64,000 nt of DNA from Methylotuvimicrobium sp018830325 (GCF_044788715.1 NZ_CP173170.1:1798001-1862000); one strand, 5' to 3'; shown: positions 8,679-17,107, counted from the first letter of the stretch. Notes: generated by a model from the letters alone, not told the origin. Numbers and translations are program-made.

Positions 8679-9549
8679 AAAAGTCACGCGCTTTGTACCA
8701 TTGAACGGTACCGGCCAAAATCAGCACGATACACAGCAAAACCAGGCCCGAGGCGAACAGTGCGGCGCGGTGATCGCCACCTGCGTATGCCATTTCCAAG
8801 GCAATGTTGGCGGCTAATGTGCGAACGGGGTCGAATAATCCATGCGGATGTCGTACGACATTACCGGCCACCATCAGCACCGCCATCGTTTCGCCGACGG
8901 CCCTGGCCGCAGCCAGTAAAATGCCGGAAACGATGCCCTTACGCGCGGACGGCAACAGGACACCGCTAATCGCGGTCCAACGCGACAAACCTAAAGCCGC
9001 CGCGCATCGATGCCGGCTTTGGGGAACGGCGGCCAAGGCAGCATCGGCAGTCAGGGCAACGGTCGGAAGTATCATGACAGCCAGCACCAGAATTGCCGTC
9101 AGCAAACTCACTCCCGGCGGTTCGAAGCGTGCGACCCAGGGCGCCAGCGAGGTGAGTCCCCAAAATCCGTAGACCACCGAAGGAATGCCGGCCAACAATT
9201 CGATCATGCGGCGGTATCCCGAAGCGAGCCAAGGCGAAGCATAATAGCGCCCGAACAGCGCCGAGCCTATGCCGACCGGCACGGCCAACAGCAATGCGCC
9301 AATACTGGCAAGCAGCGTTGCCGACAGCATCGGCGACAAATCGTACAAGCCCTGTGTCGGGTGCCAAGAAGCGTCAAGGATGAGCCGTGCAGGGGAAATG
9401 CGGTTGAGCAGCGGTCGTGATTCATCGATTAAAAAAAACAAGATCGACACGGCAACCAGGGCCGCGCTAACCGCTAGGAGACCGAGGATAGCGCCTAGCC
9501 GTCGTTCAGCGGAAGATAGGGACAAAGTATTGCGCTTCGATGAGATCAT
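8665..9549 (-). CDS. pstC: Phosphate ABC transporter permease PstC
   Basis: The protein is the second permease of the phosphate importer. Diagnostic stretches are LPMLSATLLASIG-like helices, the segment GIPSVVYGFWGL, and the coupling loop DAALAAVPQSRHRCAAALG. It has about six membrane helices. The start is uncertain: ATG 9549 gives 294 residues and a 44-base overlap with the end of pstS, an upstream in-frame start at 9609 would overlap by over 100 bases, and a TTG near 9527 would shorten it. The overlap is unusual because pstS and pstC normally do not overlap. Confidence 0.92.
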   Translation of the reverse strand: MISSKRNTLSLSSAERRLGAILGLLAVSAALVAVSILFFLIDESRPLLNRISPARLILDASWHPTQGLYDLSPMLSATLLASIGALLLAVPVGIGSALFGRYYASPWLASGYRRMIELLAGIPSVVYGFWGLTSLAPWVARFEPPGVSLLTAILVLAVMILPTVALTADAALAAVPQSRHRCAAALGLSRWTAISGVLLPSARKGIVSGILLAAARAVGETMAVLMVAGNVVRHPHGLFDPVRTLAANIALEMAYAGGDHRAALFASGLVLLCIVLILAGTVQWYKARDFYDQK

Positions 9550-10345
9550 GGACTTGATCGGATTGAGCGAATTCGATGAACGATTCGGCGAGACCGTAAG
9601 GTTTACCATGGGTCACCAGGTTCAACGGACGAGACAGCGGAAATGAGCCGTTGCGCACATTGTCGATAGTAGCTTCGGCATCGTCGAGAGGCAACAATTT
9701 AATCGGTGCGCCGTGTTCGGCTTCGTACGCGGCGCTGCCGATCGACACATAGCCGATTGCATTGGCGTTGCCGGCGACCGTTTTGATGCCTTGCTGATTG
9801 TCGCCGATGATCACATGCGATTTGACATCGGTGCTTTGCAAGCCGAAAAATTGCAAAAACAGTTCCAGCGTCGAACGCCCCTCGGCCTTGTTGACCACGG
9901 TAATCGGCGCATCGGTACCGCCGACATCGCGCCAATTGTTTATTTTGCCGGTAAAGATTTCGACGATTTGCTTCCGTCCGAGCGCCGGAACCGGATTGAT
10001 TTGATTGATGATGAGCGCGATGCCGTCCAGTGCGATAGTATGCGCAAGCAGATCGCTTTCATCGGCTTTCAATGCTCTGGACGCCAAGCCGATATCCGCC
10101 AGTCCGGTTCTTGCGTCGCCGATGCCGCGTGACGAACCGCCGGATTGGACGTCGATACGCGCGCCCGGATGCAGCATCTCGAAGCGTTTGCCGATTTCGG
10201 CGGCCAGCGGCGCTATGGTGCTTGAACCCGTCAGTGTCAGTTTTTCGACTGCTGGATCGATCCGGAACGCATCGGGAGTCGATACGGTCCACCCGATTGC
10301 CGCCAGGACGGTTAAAACAAGTATGATGAAACCGGTGTTTTTCAT
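9506..10345 (-). CDS. pstS: Phosphate ABC transporter substrate-binding protein PstS
   Basis: The 279-residue product starts with an N-terminal signal sequence or anchor (FIILVLTVLAAIGWTV) and continues with the PstS periplasmic fold: LTGSSTIAPLAAEIG binds phosphate with its Thr/Ser backbone, and VQSGGSSRGIGDAR and EGRSTLELFLQ are the other ligand-contacting loops. It captures phosphate in the periplasm for PstCAB. ATG 10345 follows GAAGGAATTG, a good ribosome binding site. It is first in the pst operon; a DUF6969-like gene lies 95 bases upstream on the same strand. I see no convincing Pho box in that gap. Confidence 0.93.
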   Translation of the reverse strand: MKNTGFIILVLTVLAAIGWTVSTPDAFRIDPAVEKLTLTGSSTIAPLAAEIGKRFEMLHPGARIDVQSGGSSRGIGDARTGLADIGLASRALKADESDLLAHTIALDGIALIINQINPVPALGRKQIVEIFTGKINNWRDVGGTDAPITVVNKAEGRSTLELFLQFFGLQSTDVKSHVIIGDNQQGIKTVAGNANAIGYVSIGSAAYEAEHGAPIKLLPLDDAEATIDNVRNGSFPLSRPLNLVTHGKPYGLAESFIEFAQSDQVHDLIEAQYFVPIFR

Positions 10346-10440
10346 GGACAATTCCTTCAGGTTCGGTTTGGTTTTAAATCTTAACTTGGATTCAAGTCGA
10401 AAGTGTAATCAAAGTTCATAAAGCTGGGCATGCCGGTAGC

Positions 10441-11193
10441 TCAATCCGGCATAATCGTTAGAACTTGCTTAATTTGCATTTCAACATCGATCGGTAAGAA
10501 AGAAGTAATGTCCAGATCGCGGTCTTCGTAAACGTCGATACCGGGATGATCCCCTTGCCGGTGTTCGATCGCCAGGTCGCGTTGCATCAATAACCATTCC
10601 ACTTGCGGCCTGAACAATTTTAGCAAATGGGTAAGCCAAATGTTTACCGGCCAGGACGGATAGGCATGATCGATACAAAAAATATCCAGCATGGCAATGA
10701 TGTCCGATGCCCGGTACCAGGTTTCACCCGTGACCCAACGGTTGGTCGTGAACAGACCGGTCGGAAAGCCGTAACTGTCCATTGAAACGGCGACTATATG
10801 GGTAAGCGCATTTTCGCCGGCCGGCCAGGCGATATCGCCGTCATGAGAAATGGGGGACATACCTTCCGGCATGCCGGGTTGTCTAATGAAAGTGTGTATA
10901 TGGCCATGTTCGCTACTGTTCCGCCGATGAGCGTGATAGTAATACTGGCTATGTGTCGCATCATCGAATACGTCGTTTTTGGGGTAGTGTTCCAGTTCGT
11001 AAAATGTGCCTTGATCTTTCAACAATTCGCCGACGATATTGAGTCCGCCTTTACTCAGAACACGGTAGCATTCGAGGATACGAGAACCGGCATCGGCCAT
11101 GATTTCGATTCGACGATCACCCAACTTGGCGAAATCGAAGGTCGGATGAATGCCGGGCATTATATTTTTAATCGGGAAAGATGTTATGGACAT
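10441..11193 (-). CDS. DUF6969-like uncharacterised protein
   Basis: The 250-residue protein has no signal peptide and no membrane segment. It resembles the uncharacterised DUF6969 group by the pattern AGSRILECYRVLSKGGLNIV and YHAHRRNSSEHGHIHTF, with a His-rich cluster (HAHR, HGHIH, THIVAVSMD) that could bind a metal. A middle segment FPTGLFTTNRWVTGETW is also characteristic. I cannot assign a function. The gene lies between the Cys-rich mini-protein gene and pstS on the minus strand. A strong intrinsic terminator lies only 9 bases before its start, and no good ribosome binding site precedes ATG 11193, so ATG 11160 is an alternative. Confidence 0.75.
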   Translation of the reverse strand: MSITSFPIKNIMPGIHPTFDFAKLGDRRIEIMADAGSRILECYRVLSKGGLNIVGELLKDQGTFYELEHYPKNDVFDDATHSQYYYHAHRRNSSEHGHIHTFIRQPGMPEGMSPISHDGDIAWPAGENALTHIVAVSMDSYGFPTGLFTTNRWVTGETWYRASDIIAMLDIFCIDHAYPSWPVNIWLTHLLKLFRPQVEWLLMQRDLAIEHRQGDHPGIDVYEDRDLDITSFLPIDVEMQIKQVLTIMPD

Positions 11194-11201
11194 GATGAAC
11201 G

Positions 11202-11237
11202 AAAAAAAACCGGTAAAGCAACTACCAACTTTACCGG
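11202..11237 (-). terminator. Intrinsic terminator after the Cys-rich peptide gene
   Basis: On the minus strand a perfect 9-base stem (CCGGTAAAG / CTTTACCGG) with a 10-base loop is followed by eight U residues. It lies 14 bases after the stop of the 55-residue peptide gene and just before the DUF6969-like start, so it should make a short monocistronic mRNA and reduce read-through into the next gene. Confidence 0.9.
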
Positions 11238-11250
11238 CCGGATGGGTAAA

Positions 11251-11418
11251 TTATCTTGCAGCGCAAGGATTTCTAGCCGCGCAAGGATTACGGGCAGAGC
11301 AAGGATTTTGCTGAGCGGAACGAGATTTGGGCGAGCAAGCTCCGCACATCATCGCGCAGCCGCCAGTGCCTAGTGAAAGTGAAACCATGGCAGCGGAAAG
11401 TAAGGCTTTTTTGTTCAT
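11251..11418 (-). CDS. Small Cys-rich secreted peptide with NPC(A/S)AR repeats
   Basis: A 55-codon gene starts at ATG 11418, 6-8 bases after AGAGGA. The product begins with a basic and hydrophobic signal sequence (MNKKALLSAAMVSLSLGTGG), then CAMMCGACSP, and ends with three repeats NPCSAR, NPCAAR, NPCAAR. It has six cysteines in 55 residues. The Cys after GTGG could be lipidated, but the lipobox is weak. Short secreted peptides with regularly spaced Cys are typical substrates of MNIO enzymes or metal-binding peptides, but no modifying enzyme is adjacent; an MNIO operon lies 32 kb away. The next gene downstream is DUF6969-like. I do not recognise a named family with certainty. Confidence 0.7.
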   Translation of the reverse strand: MNKKALLSAAMVSLSLGTGGCAMMCGACSPKSRSAQQNPCSARNPCAARNPCAAR

Positions 11419-11546
11419 GTGTAAGTCCTCTAAATGATTAAGATTATGTATTTTTTTGTGTTTTCAATGACTGTCCGCCGATTCGAAGCGGATCTGCAAT
11501 TTAGTCGTCGGTGCAAAGTTTTCCTTACAATTGTATGAAAATAAAT

Positions 11547-11699
11547 TCAAATGGAAGTCGTTAGGTTCGTCAGCCACTCAGGAGCATGGGTCAATACCCA
11601 AGCTTCGAAGCTTTTATCCAGGTAGGTCAGAATCTTAATGCCCAGTATTAGCAGTAAAGCCCCCAGTAGCCATTTACCGGTTTTGCTGATGGCGGATAA
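11547..11699 (-). pseudogene. C-terminal remnant of a CcdA/DsbD-like cytochrome c biogenesis membrane protein
   Basis: On the minus strand 50 codons are open between stops and read GKWLLGALLLILGIKILTY and then LDKSFEAWVLTHAPEWLT, ending LTTSI. This is the last transmembrane helix and the conserved ending of a group of CcdA-like thiol-transfer membrane proteins, as I recall it. No start codon and no upstream part exist. It is a decayed tail. Confidence 0.5.
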
Positions 11700-11892
11700 T
11701 TAATCAAAGGCAAACCCCCGGCAATGCCGGGTGGTTCTCAACGATTCGACCTATACGGCGGTCAATGAGATTCTCCGATGCTCAACCAGAAGTTAGGAAC
11801 GGGTAAAAATCCTGCGTCTGTTGCCTAATTTATAAAATGCACGTTCCTTAGTAACTTGTCAGATAAGTTTTTACACTTTCGGCAAACTGAAG

Positions 11893-12300
11893 CATCTTGC
11901 TAATCAGGAAACTTGTTCCGCTCGGGCATGACCTGGCTCTGCTGTCCTTGGAGACCGATGAGCGTGCCGATATCAAGCTGGATGCGCCGGTTTGGCTTTG
12001 GGACGAGAGACTTCGCTATCGACTGCTCTAGAACAATCCCACCGCGGTTCGCCATTACATATCGAACTGCGCCGATTCGAACAACGCTTCGAGACGGCTG
12101 ACCGGTCGCATGTGATCATGACAATCAGAATTCAAGTGCGAGACAATCACGGCCGGCGAACGCAACGGATTTTTTGATTGGCGGCAATCAACCACGACAT
12201 CGGATGCGGCAGGGGCCATCGCGGCGTATATGGTATTGCTGGAACGCGTCGAAAGGGATATCGAGGATTGGCTACGGCATCGCAACAGCGAAGCCTTGTA
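11893..12300 (+). pseudogene. Degraded ABC-type transport auxiliary lipoprotein (PqiC/DUF330-like)
   Basis: Three frames must be joined. The first reads LDAPVWLWDERLRYRLL, then an in-frame TAG, then NNPTAVRHY, matching the family pattern RYRLLY-NPTxVRxY. The next frame gives IELRRFEQRFETADRSH and MTIRIQVRDNHGRRTQRIF. The last frame gives FDWRQSTTTSDAAGAIAAYM and ends in DIEDWL. One nonsense codon and two frameshifts show that the gene is dead. Intact relatives are outer-membrane lipoproteins of Mla/Pqi-type lipid transport. An intact mlaA lies 3.6 kb away. Confidence 0.6.
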
Positions 12301-12362
12301 GCACGGATGGAGAACGTCGCAATACCGGAGTTTCGGCTTTTTTGTGCCGGATTCTTACCCGG

Positions 12363-12548
12363 TAAGGATTTCGTGATAAATAACGTCCTGGAACTCTGCG
12401 CTTTGTTGAGGGTTCGGTAACTCGCTTGGCAGGACGCCGTGAATACGTCCTTGTAGGCTTGACGGCGGCTTTCCCTGCCGCCGACACCTGCCAATCGAGC
12501 AACTGAACCCTGCATAAAATAGGGAAGTTATTTACGGCCAAATTCTAA
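12363..12548. repeat. Family A element, copy 1
   Basis: This is a 186-base MITE-like element. Its ends are inverted relatives of each other (TAAGGATTTCGTGATAAATAAC and, reversed, TTAGAATTTGGCCGTAAATAAC). The core carries palindromes around CAGGACGCCGTGAATACGTCC and GACGGCGG/CCGCCG. Close copies are at 17215 and 21927, with fragments elsewhere. Confidence 0.85.
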
Positions 12549-12651
12549 GTTGTAAGTATTCAGCCATTCGAACGACCAAATTGTATTCACGGTGGATTCG
12601 TTGTCACCCACGTTTCTTTTTTTATGATGCGCTCGATAGTGGAGAAAGCCA

Positions 12652-13208
12652 ATGGCCAATGCAGCCGAAGGGTTTGTTCAATGCCTTGAAAACGAAGGCG
12701 TCAATTATATCTTCGGCATTCCTGGAGAGGACAATCTGCATGTCATGGACGCCTTGCTGGATAGCCCCATTCAGTTCATAACCGTGCGTGATGAGCAGGG
12801 AGCCGCGTTCATGGCCGATTTTTACGGGCGCTTGACCGGCAAAGCCGGTGTTTGTCCCGCGACTTTAGGACCGGGTGCCACCAATTTAATCACCGGTTTT
12901 GCCGATGCTAATACGGACCGTGCGTCGATCGTCGGTATCCCAGATCGAGGAGCTAGGACGCGTTTGAACTAGTTTCCCGCTACTGTGCGATGATGATGGA
13001 GCGGGAAAGCAACCCGGAAATTATCCGTAAGGTGTTTCAGGAAGCGCAAGGCCACAATTCCGGCGGCGCATTTGTTTGTTTACCGGAAAATATAGCCGCC
13101 GAAATGGTGGAGGATACGGATCGGCCACTGTCAATGCGCCGGCCGGCGTTGCCCAGGCCGACCGAGGCCAGTATCGATTATGCTGTGCGGTTGATTCACG
13201 AATACTAA
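12652..13208 (+). pseudogene. Acetolactate synthase-like (TPP enzyme) N-terminal pseudogene
   Basis: The first 100 codons encode the N-terminal thiamine pyrophosphate domain of an acetolactate synthase large subunit: FGIPGEDNLHVMDALLDS, then VRDEQGAAFMADFYGRLTG and TLGPGATNLITGFADAN with the glutamate that activates TPP in RDEQ replaced in the usual way. Similarity then breaks at IPDRGARTRLN and a stop at 12972. A second frame resumes with VSRYCAMMMERESNPEIIRK and AFVCLPENIAAE, then stops at LIHEY. Some 40 residues between the two parts and the whole central and C-terminal domains are missing. It cannot make an active enzyme. ATG 12652 still has a GGAGAAAGCC ribosome binding site, so decay looks recent. 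Confidence 0.85.
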
Positions 13209-13225
13209 CCGCCGAGGAGACGGTC

Positions 13226-14156
13226 ATGAATCAAAAAACACAATCCCTGCTGTTAAGTGTGCTGTTGTTATGGATAACCGCGTGCACGGCGCAAAGCAAA
13301 AACGGTTTCGATCTTACCGGATCGCTGGTGCCGCCGAGTGAAATATTGAGCGGCGGTCCCGCCAAGGACGGCATACCTGCTATCGACAAACCGCGTTTCG
13401 TGGAAGCAGGTCGAGCGGATTTTTTATCGAACGATTCGCGTGTCTTGGGCATGAGTTACCAGGGGGGTCGCCAAAGCTTATCCGATCGATATTCTCAATT
13501 GGCACGAAATCGTCAACGACCGATTCGGCGACGAGCCGGTCGTCATTACTTTTTGTCCCTTGTGCGGCAGCGGCATGGCCTTTTCGGCAATGTTAGACGG
13601 CAAGCTACATACGTTCGGCGTTTCCGGTCTTCTGTATAATAGCGATGTGCTGCTCTACGACAGGCAAACCGAATCGCTGTGGTCGCAAGCGATCGCGGGA
13701 CATTACATAGGACGACGTTTTACCGATTTGCCGGTATTACACACTACTTGGCAGGATTGGCGCGAACGCCATCCGGATACGATGGTGTTGTCCGTCGATA
13801 CCGGTTTTCGACGCGATTATAGCCGAGGGCCGTATGAAACTTATTTGAAAAGTCCGCAAATCATGTTTCCGGTTTCAGCAGTCAGCAAACGTTATCACCC
13901 GAAAGAGGAGGTGCTGGGTTTGTCGATAGACGGCGTCGCCAAGGCTTATCCGTACGTTGAATTGGAAAAAGGCCCCGCGACATTTGACGACACGGTCGGC
14001 GGTAAAGCCGTAACCATTCGCTATGACCGCCGGCATCGCAGCGCCGAGGCGCTGGACGAGCAGGGCGAGCGTCTCTCAGGTGTCAGAACCTTCTGGTTCG
14101 CTTGGTATGCATTCAATCCGGACACCGAAATTTATACAACCCCAAAAACCCGATAG
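13226..14156 (+). pseudogene. DUF3179 lipoprotein with a frameshift in a G6 tract
   Basis: ATG 13226 follows GAGGAGA. The first frame gives a lipoprotein signal (SVLLLWITAC) and the family start PAIDKPRFVEAGRADFLSND. At the run of six G (13462-13467) the frame changes; one G fewer would give GVAKAYPIDILNWHEIVND, and the second frame continues with VITFCPLCGSGMAF, the DUF3179 hallmark, to the stop at 14156. The complete protein would have about 310 residues and sit in the periplasm. DUF3179 function is unknown. The frameshift is in a homopolymer, so it may be a true inactivation, a phase-variable tract or a sequencing error. All other parts of the reading frame are intact. Confidence 0.8.
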
Positions 14157-14169
14157 AGGGAGAAGCACA

Positions 14170-15237
14170 ATGATACTACCCACCGAACCGATCGGCAGCA
14201 TACCCAGATCGCCCGAATTGCTGAAAGTTTTGCGGCGTTTCCGCGACGGCCTCGCAACAGCCGCAGAAACGGCGGAAGCTTACGATGCCGCGCTACAAGA
14301 TACCGTGCGGCGCTTCGAAGCGACCGGTTCGCCGGTCATTACCGACGGCGAGCAACGTAAATCCAGTTTTTTGACTTATCCGCTCGACGGACTTATCAAT
14401 ATTGCCGCCGACGGTCTCGTGATTCCGTTCGAGGACGGTCACAACCGGCAACTTCCACGGTTGACGAAAGGACCGTTTCGCTACCGGAATTACGCGGTCA
14501 AATATCTGCAGTCGGCGCTCCACTTTGCGAATGTACCGGTCAAACAAGCCGTCATTTCGGCATCGGCACTCAGTTTGCTGTATCCGGCGCAAGGGTTGGC
14601 CGATTATAGCCGGGAGCAATTTATCAATGACTTAGTGCTAGAAGTCGCCAAAGACATTCGCATGTGTCTCGAAGCCGGCGCGCATCGGGTTCAGATCGAT
14701 TTTACCGAAGGCCGTCTGGCGGTGAAGATGGATCCCTCGAAAGCCCTGCTTCGGCAGTTCGTCGAGCTCAATAACCGGGTATTGGCGCAATTCAGTCCCG
14801 AACAGAGAAAACGAATCGGCGTTCATACCTGTCCCGGCGGCGATCACGATTCGACGCACAGCGCCGATGTCGATTATGCCGAATTGTTACCCGATTTGTT
14901 CAGGCTCGAGGCCGGTAATTTTTATGTGCAGTTAGCCAGCGAAAAGAATCCACGCCGTGTTCTGGAAGTCATCAAGCAAAATTTACAGCCGCACCAGCGC
15001 GTCTTCATCGGCGTCATCGACGTACTCGACAACGCACTCGAAACGCCTGAAACGGTGCGCGACCGGGTGCTGCTAGCCGCCGAGTATATCCCTCCGAAAC
15101 AATTGGGAACGACCGACGATTGCGGATTTTCGCCATTCGAAGACGATACGTCGACCGGTCGCGATCTGGCGTTTGCGAAGATTCGGGCTCGCGTTTTAGG
15201 AACGCGAATGGCGGGCGCCGAAATACGGTCGCTCTAA
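14170..15237 (+). CDS. Cobalamin-independent methionine synthase-like protein (MetE C-terminal domain family)
   Basis: The 355-residue product is a single (beta-alpha)8 barrel of the MetE catalytic type: the start TEPIGSIPRSPELL, then VITDGEQRKSSFLTYPL, RVQIDFTEGRLAVKMDP, and HTCPGGDHDSTHSADVDY. The zinc ligands expected for the family are His and Cys in the HTCPGGD stretch and a Cys near the end (DDCGFSPF). It lacks the N-terminal half of true MetE, so it belongs to the short MetE-like group used in unknown methyl transfers or C1 metabolism. ATG 14170 follows AGAGGGAGAA and lies 13 bases after the DUF3179 reading frame, suggesting that the two were one operon. Confidence 0.85.
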   Translation: MILPTEPIGSIPRSPELLKVLRRFRDGLATAAETAEAYDAALQDTVRRFEATGSPVITDGEQRKSSFLTYPLDGLINIAADGLVIPFEDGHNRQLPRLTKGPFRYRNYAVKYLQSALHFANVPVKQAVISASALSLLYPAQGLADYSREQFINDLVLEVAKDIRMCLEAGAHRVQIDFTEGRLAVKMDPSKALLRQFVELNNRVLAQFSPEQRKRIGVHTCPGGDHDSTHSADVDYAELLPDLFRLEAGNFYVQLASEKNPRRVLEVIKQNLQPHQRVFIGVIDVLDNALETPETVRDRVLLAAEYIPPKQLGTTDDCGFSPFEDDTSTGRDLAFAKIRARVLGTRMAGAEIRSL

Positions 15238-15489
15238 TTCTGACAATTCAGTTCGAGCCTGTCATTCCCAATCAAAAGTCCGATACCGAGCCTATCGAAG
15301 GAGTAACTACTCGCCTATTTGCTTTATACCACGCTGGATTGGGTCGATACCTATTGTCGGACTGTGTGCGGCTTGCGGTTTTCGCGCCGGACTTTTCTTG
15401 AACATCTTTGCGCGTTAATGCGTTGTATTCCTTTCGATGACTGGAATTATTTGATGCTGTTCATGCCCGTTCCATAAGGATTTGATCAT
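15238..15489. other. Intergenic stretch without recognised gene
   Basis: No reading frame with coding character is visible here. It lies between the MetE-like gene and the family D element. Confidence 0.5.
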
Positions 15490-15707
15490 ACTCCCTTTAT
15501 ACCCAAAAAATAGCTAACTTTATGAAGGTATGGGGTGTAGCTAGCGAGGATGGCGTGAATGCAGATTTTTGCTCCATGCAAAATCTGCATTCACGCCATC
15601 CTTGGCGTTCGAGCCCCGTCAAGCCCCTATGGATGGGTTCACTGAGGTCCTCGACAGACACATTCCATGCCTTTGATTCTTAGACGGTTTTTCGATCAAA
15701 AGGGAGT
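15490..15707. repeat. Family D MITE-like element, copy 1
   Basis: The element is bounded by CTCCCTTT and AAAGGGAG with a TA dinucleotide on each side, as expected for TA target duplication. Shared segments with the copy at 38839 (opposite orientation) are the GGTGTAGCTAGCGAGGATG stretch and CCGTCTAAGAAT near one end. The centre holds an inverted repeat GATGGCGTGAATGCAGATTTT / complement, which is a family B piece inserted or captured (15551-15605). Confidence 0.8.
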
Positions 15708-15739
15708 AAATGATTTCCTTATTTTATGGGAGTTCGGTT

Positions 15740-15795
15740 GCTCGATTGGTAGGTGTCGGCGGCAGGGAAAACCGCCGTCTAGGAGGGCGAGCCAT
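15740..15795. repeat. Family A fragment
   Basis: The stretch GTTGCTCGATTGGTAGGTGTC followed by GGCGGCAGGGAAAACCGCCGTC matches the inverse of the family A core, without the conserved ends. Confidence 0.6.
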
Positions 15796-15931
15796 GAAAT
15801 CCTGCTATTGATGTTTGGGGGCCACTCTTAAGTCAATATGACAAAGTAGAATCAGCCATTCACACGATGGCTTGAATTCATTACTCCGACCACTCTATCG
15901 ACGACAGTATAGTGTAGTTAAATAGTGATCA

Positions 15932-16696
15932 TTATTCAGGTGTTTCTTTGTCGCTATCGATAGCATCGAATAAATCCTCCTCAGGAAGATTGCCGTCATT
16001 AATCAGGTATTCGCGGTGTTGCCGGTAGGAATTTCTGATGAAGGCGTAGCGGTCTATCGCCGCTTCATCGACGATTTTCTCGGTCGTCATCAGGCCGGCA
16101 CGACGGTCGGTCACGTCCAGCAGATCTGAGGCCGTGCCGGCGATATTGGCGGCGACGCCGCCGAATACCGTATAGTTGATAGGATCCATGGCGGCATCTC
16201 CGATCAGGCCGCCCACGCCACGAGGCGAACTGGGACCCCAAAACGGGATGACCAGATAAGGGCCGGAGGAAACGCCCCAAACGCCCAGGGTTTGCTCGAA
16301 ATCTTCATTGTGTTTCGGTAAACCGATCAGCGCCGCGATATCGACGAATCCAGCTACGCCCACCGTAGTGTTGACCAGAAACCGGCTTATGTCCATGCCC
16401 GCTTGTTGCATTTTAAACTGAAGCAAGTCGTTGATTGTGACGACAATGTCGTCGACGTTGTTGAAAAAATTGGTAATTCCACGGTCAACCGGCTCCGGAG
16501 TTGCGAACAGATAGCCTTTTGCGAGCGGTTTCATGATGGTCTCGTCAAAATCGTCATTGAACTGCTGCGCGCCCCGGTTCCAGCTTTCCCATGGATCGTC
16601 CGGGTCCTCGAACGGAACGGATACGCAACCATTCAAAATGGCTAGCACCATGACGGTGAGGGTGATTCGAATCCGTTTTCGTGGAATTATTTTCAT
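15932..16696 (-). CDS. mlaA: MlaA (VacJ) family outer-membrane lipoprotein
   Basis: The 254-residue product has a lipoprotein signal ending in AILNGC and then the MlaA core: DPWESWNRGAQQFND, FFNNVDDIVVTINDLLQFK, NTTVGVAGFVDIA and the LGVWGVSSGPYLVIPFWGPS segment. MlaA sits in the outer membrane and passes surface-exposed phospholipids to MlaC for return to the inner membrane. The start at 16696 follows AGGAGATCCTC; an in-frame codon at 16744 would add 16 residues before the signal and is less likely. No mlaBCDEF genes are in the window, but a broken PqiC-like lipoprotein gene lies 3.6 kb away. Confidence 0.93.
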   Translation of the reverse strand: MKIIPRKRIRITLTVMVLAILNGCVSVPFEDPDDPWESWNRGAQQFNDDFDETIMKPLAKGYLFATPEPVDRGITNFFNNVDDIVVTINDLLQFKMQQAGMDISRFLVNTTVGVAGFVDIAALIGLPKHNEDFEQTLGVWGVSSGPYLVIPFWGPSSPRGVGGLIGDAAMDPINYTVFGGVAANIAGTASDLLDVTDRRAGLMTTEKIVDEAAIDRYAFIRNSYRQHREYLINDGNLPEEDLFDAIDSDKETPE

Positions 16697-16768
16697 GAGG
16701 ATCTCCTGATAGCGATACTGAGATGGTTTGTTAATGTTCATCAATGAGTCGCATCGTCGAGGGTTTTA

Positions 16769-17107
16769 TTACAGCAGATCGGCTGATGAGCGTTGCTTTA
16801 TCCCGAGAAGCTGCGTCCATGCCGCACGCAATCGTTGAACAATGCGTGAGGATAGGGATACGGATTTTCGCGACGGCGAAAAGGAAATTGGTCCGGCATC
16901 GGATTGCGCAACATTTTCCTTACATTCGTTACTGTATTGCCTCCCATGTCGCGCCAATCGCCGTCTTTCCGCTTTCAATGTTTGATTGCGTTCATAGCAG
17001 GCCGAAGCGTTGCGAAGCATTGTTGCATACGCTTGATAATCCTCCGGTTCGATGCATTTTATTCTGATCGTCCGCAAGGACGAGGCGCTTTTTGGGGTGC
17101 TGCACAT
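16769..17107 (-). CDS. Hypothetical protein
   Basis: A 112-residue basic protein can be read from ATG 17107, which follows TTGGAGAATC, a usable ribosome binding site. It has no signal peptide and no membrane segment; the middle is charged (NQTLKAERRRLARHGR) with several Cys. I recognise no family. It lies 72 bases upstream of mlaA on the same strand and could be co-transcribed. The composition is odd and a spurious reading frame cannot be excluded. Confidence 0.35.
   Translation of the reverse strand: MCSTPKSASSLRTIRIKCIEPEDYQAYATMLRNASACYERNQTLKAERRRLARHGRQYSNECKENVAQSDAGPISFSPSRKSVSLSSRIVQRLRAAWTQLLGIKQRSSADLL

Noticed and set aside
10346..10440. Pho box upstream of pstS
   Set aside because: No pair of CTGTCAT-like heptamers at proper spacing could be read.
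11707..11740. CCCGGCAATGCCGGG hairpin as terminator
   Set aside because: The stem is good but the U-tract is interrupted on both strands and no intact gene ends there.
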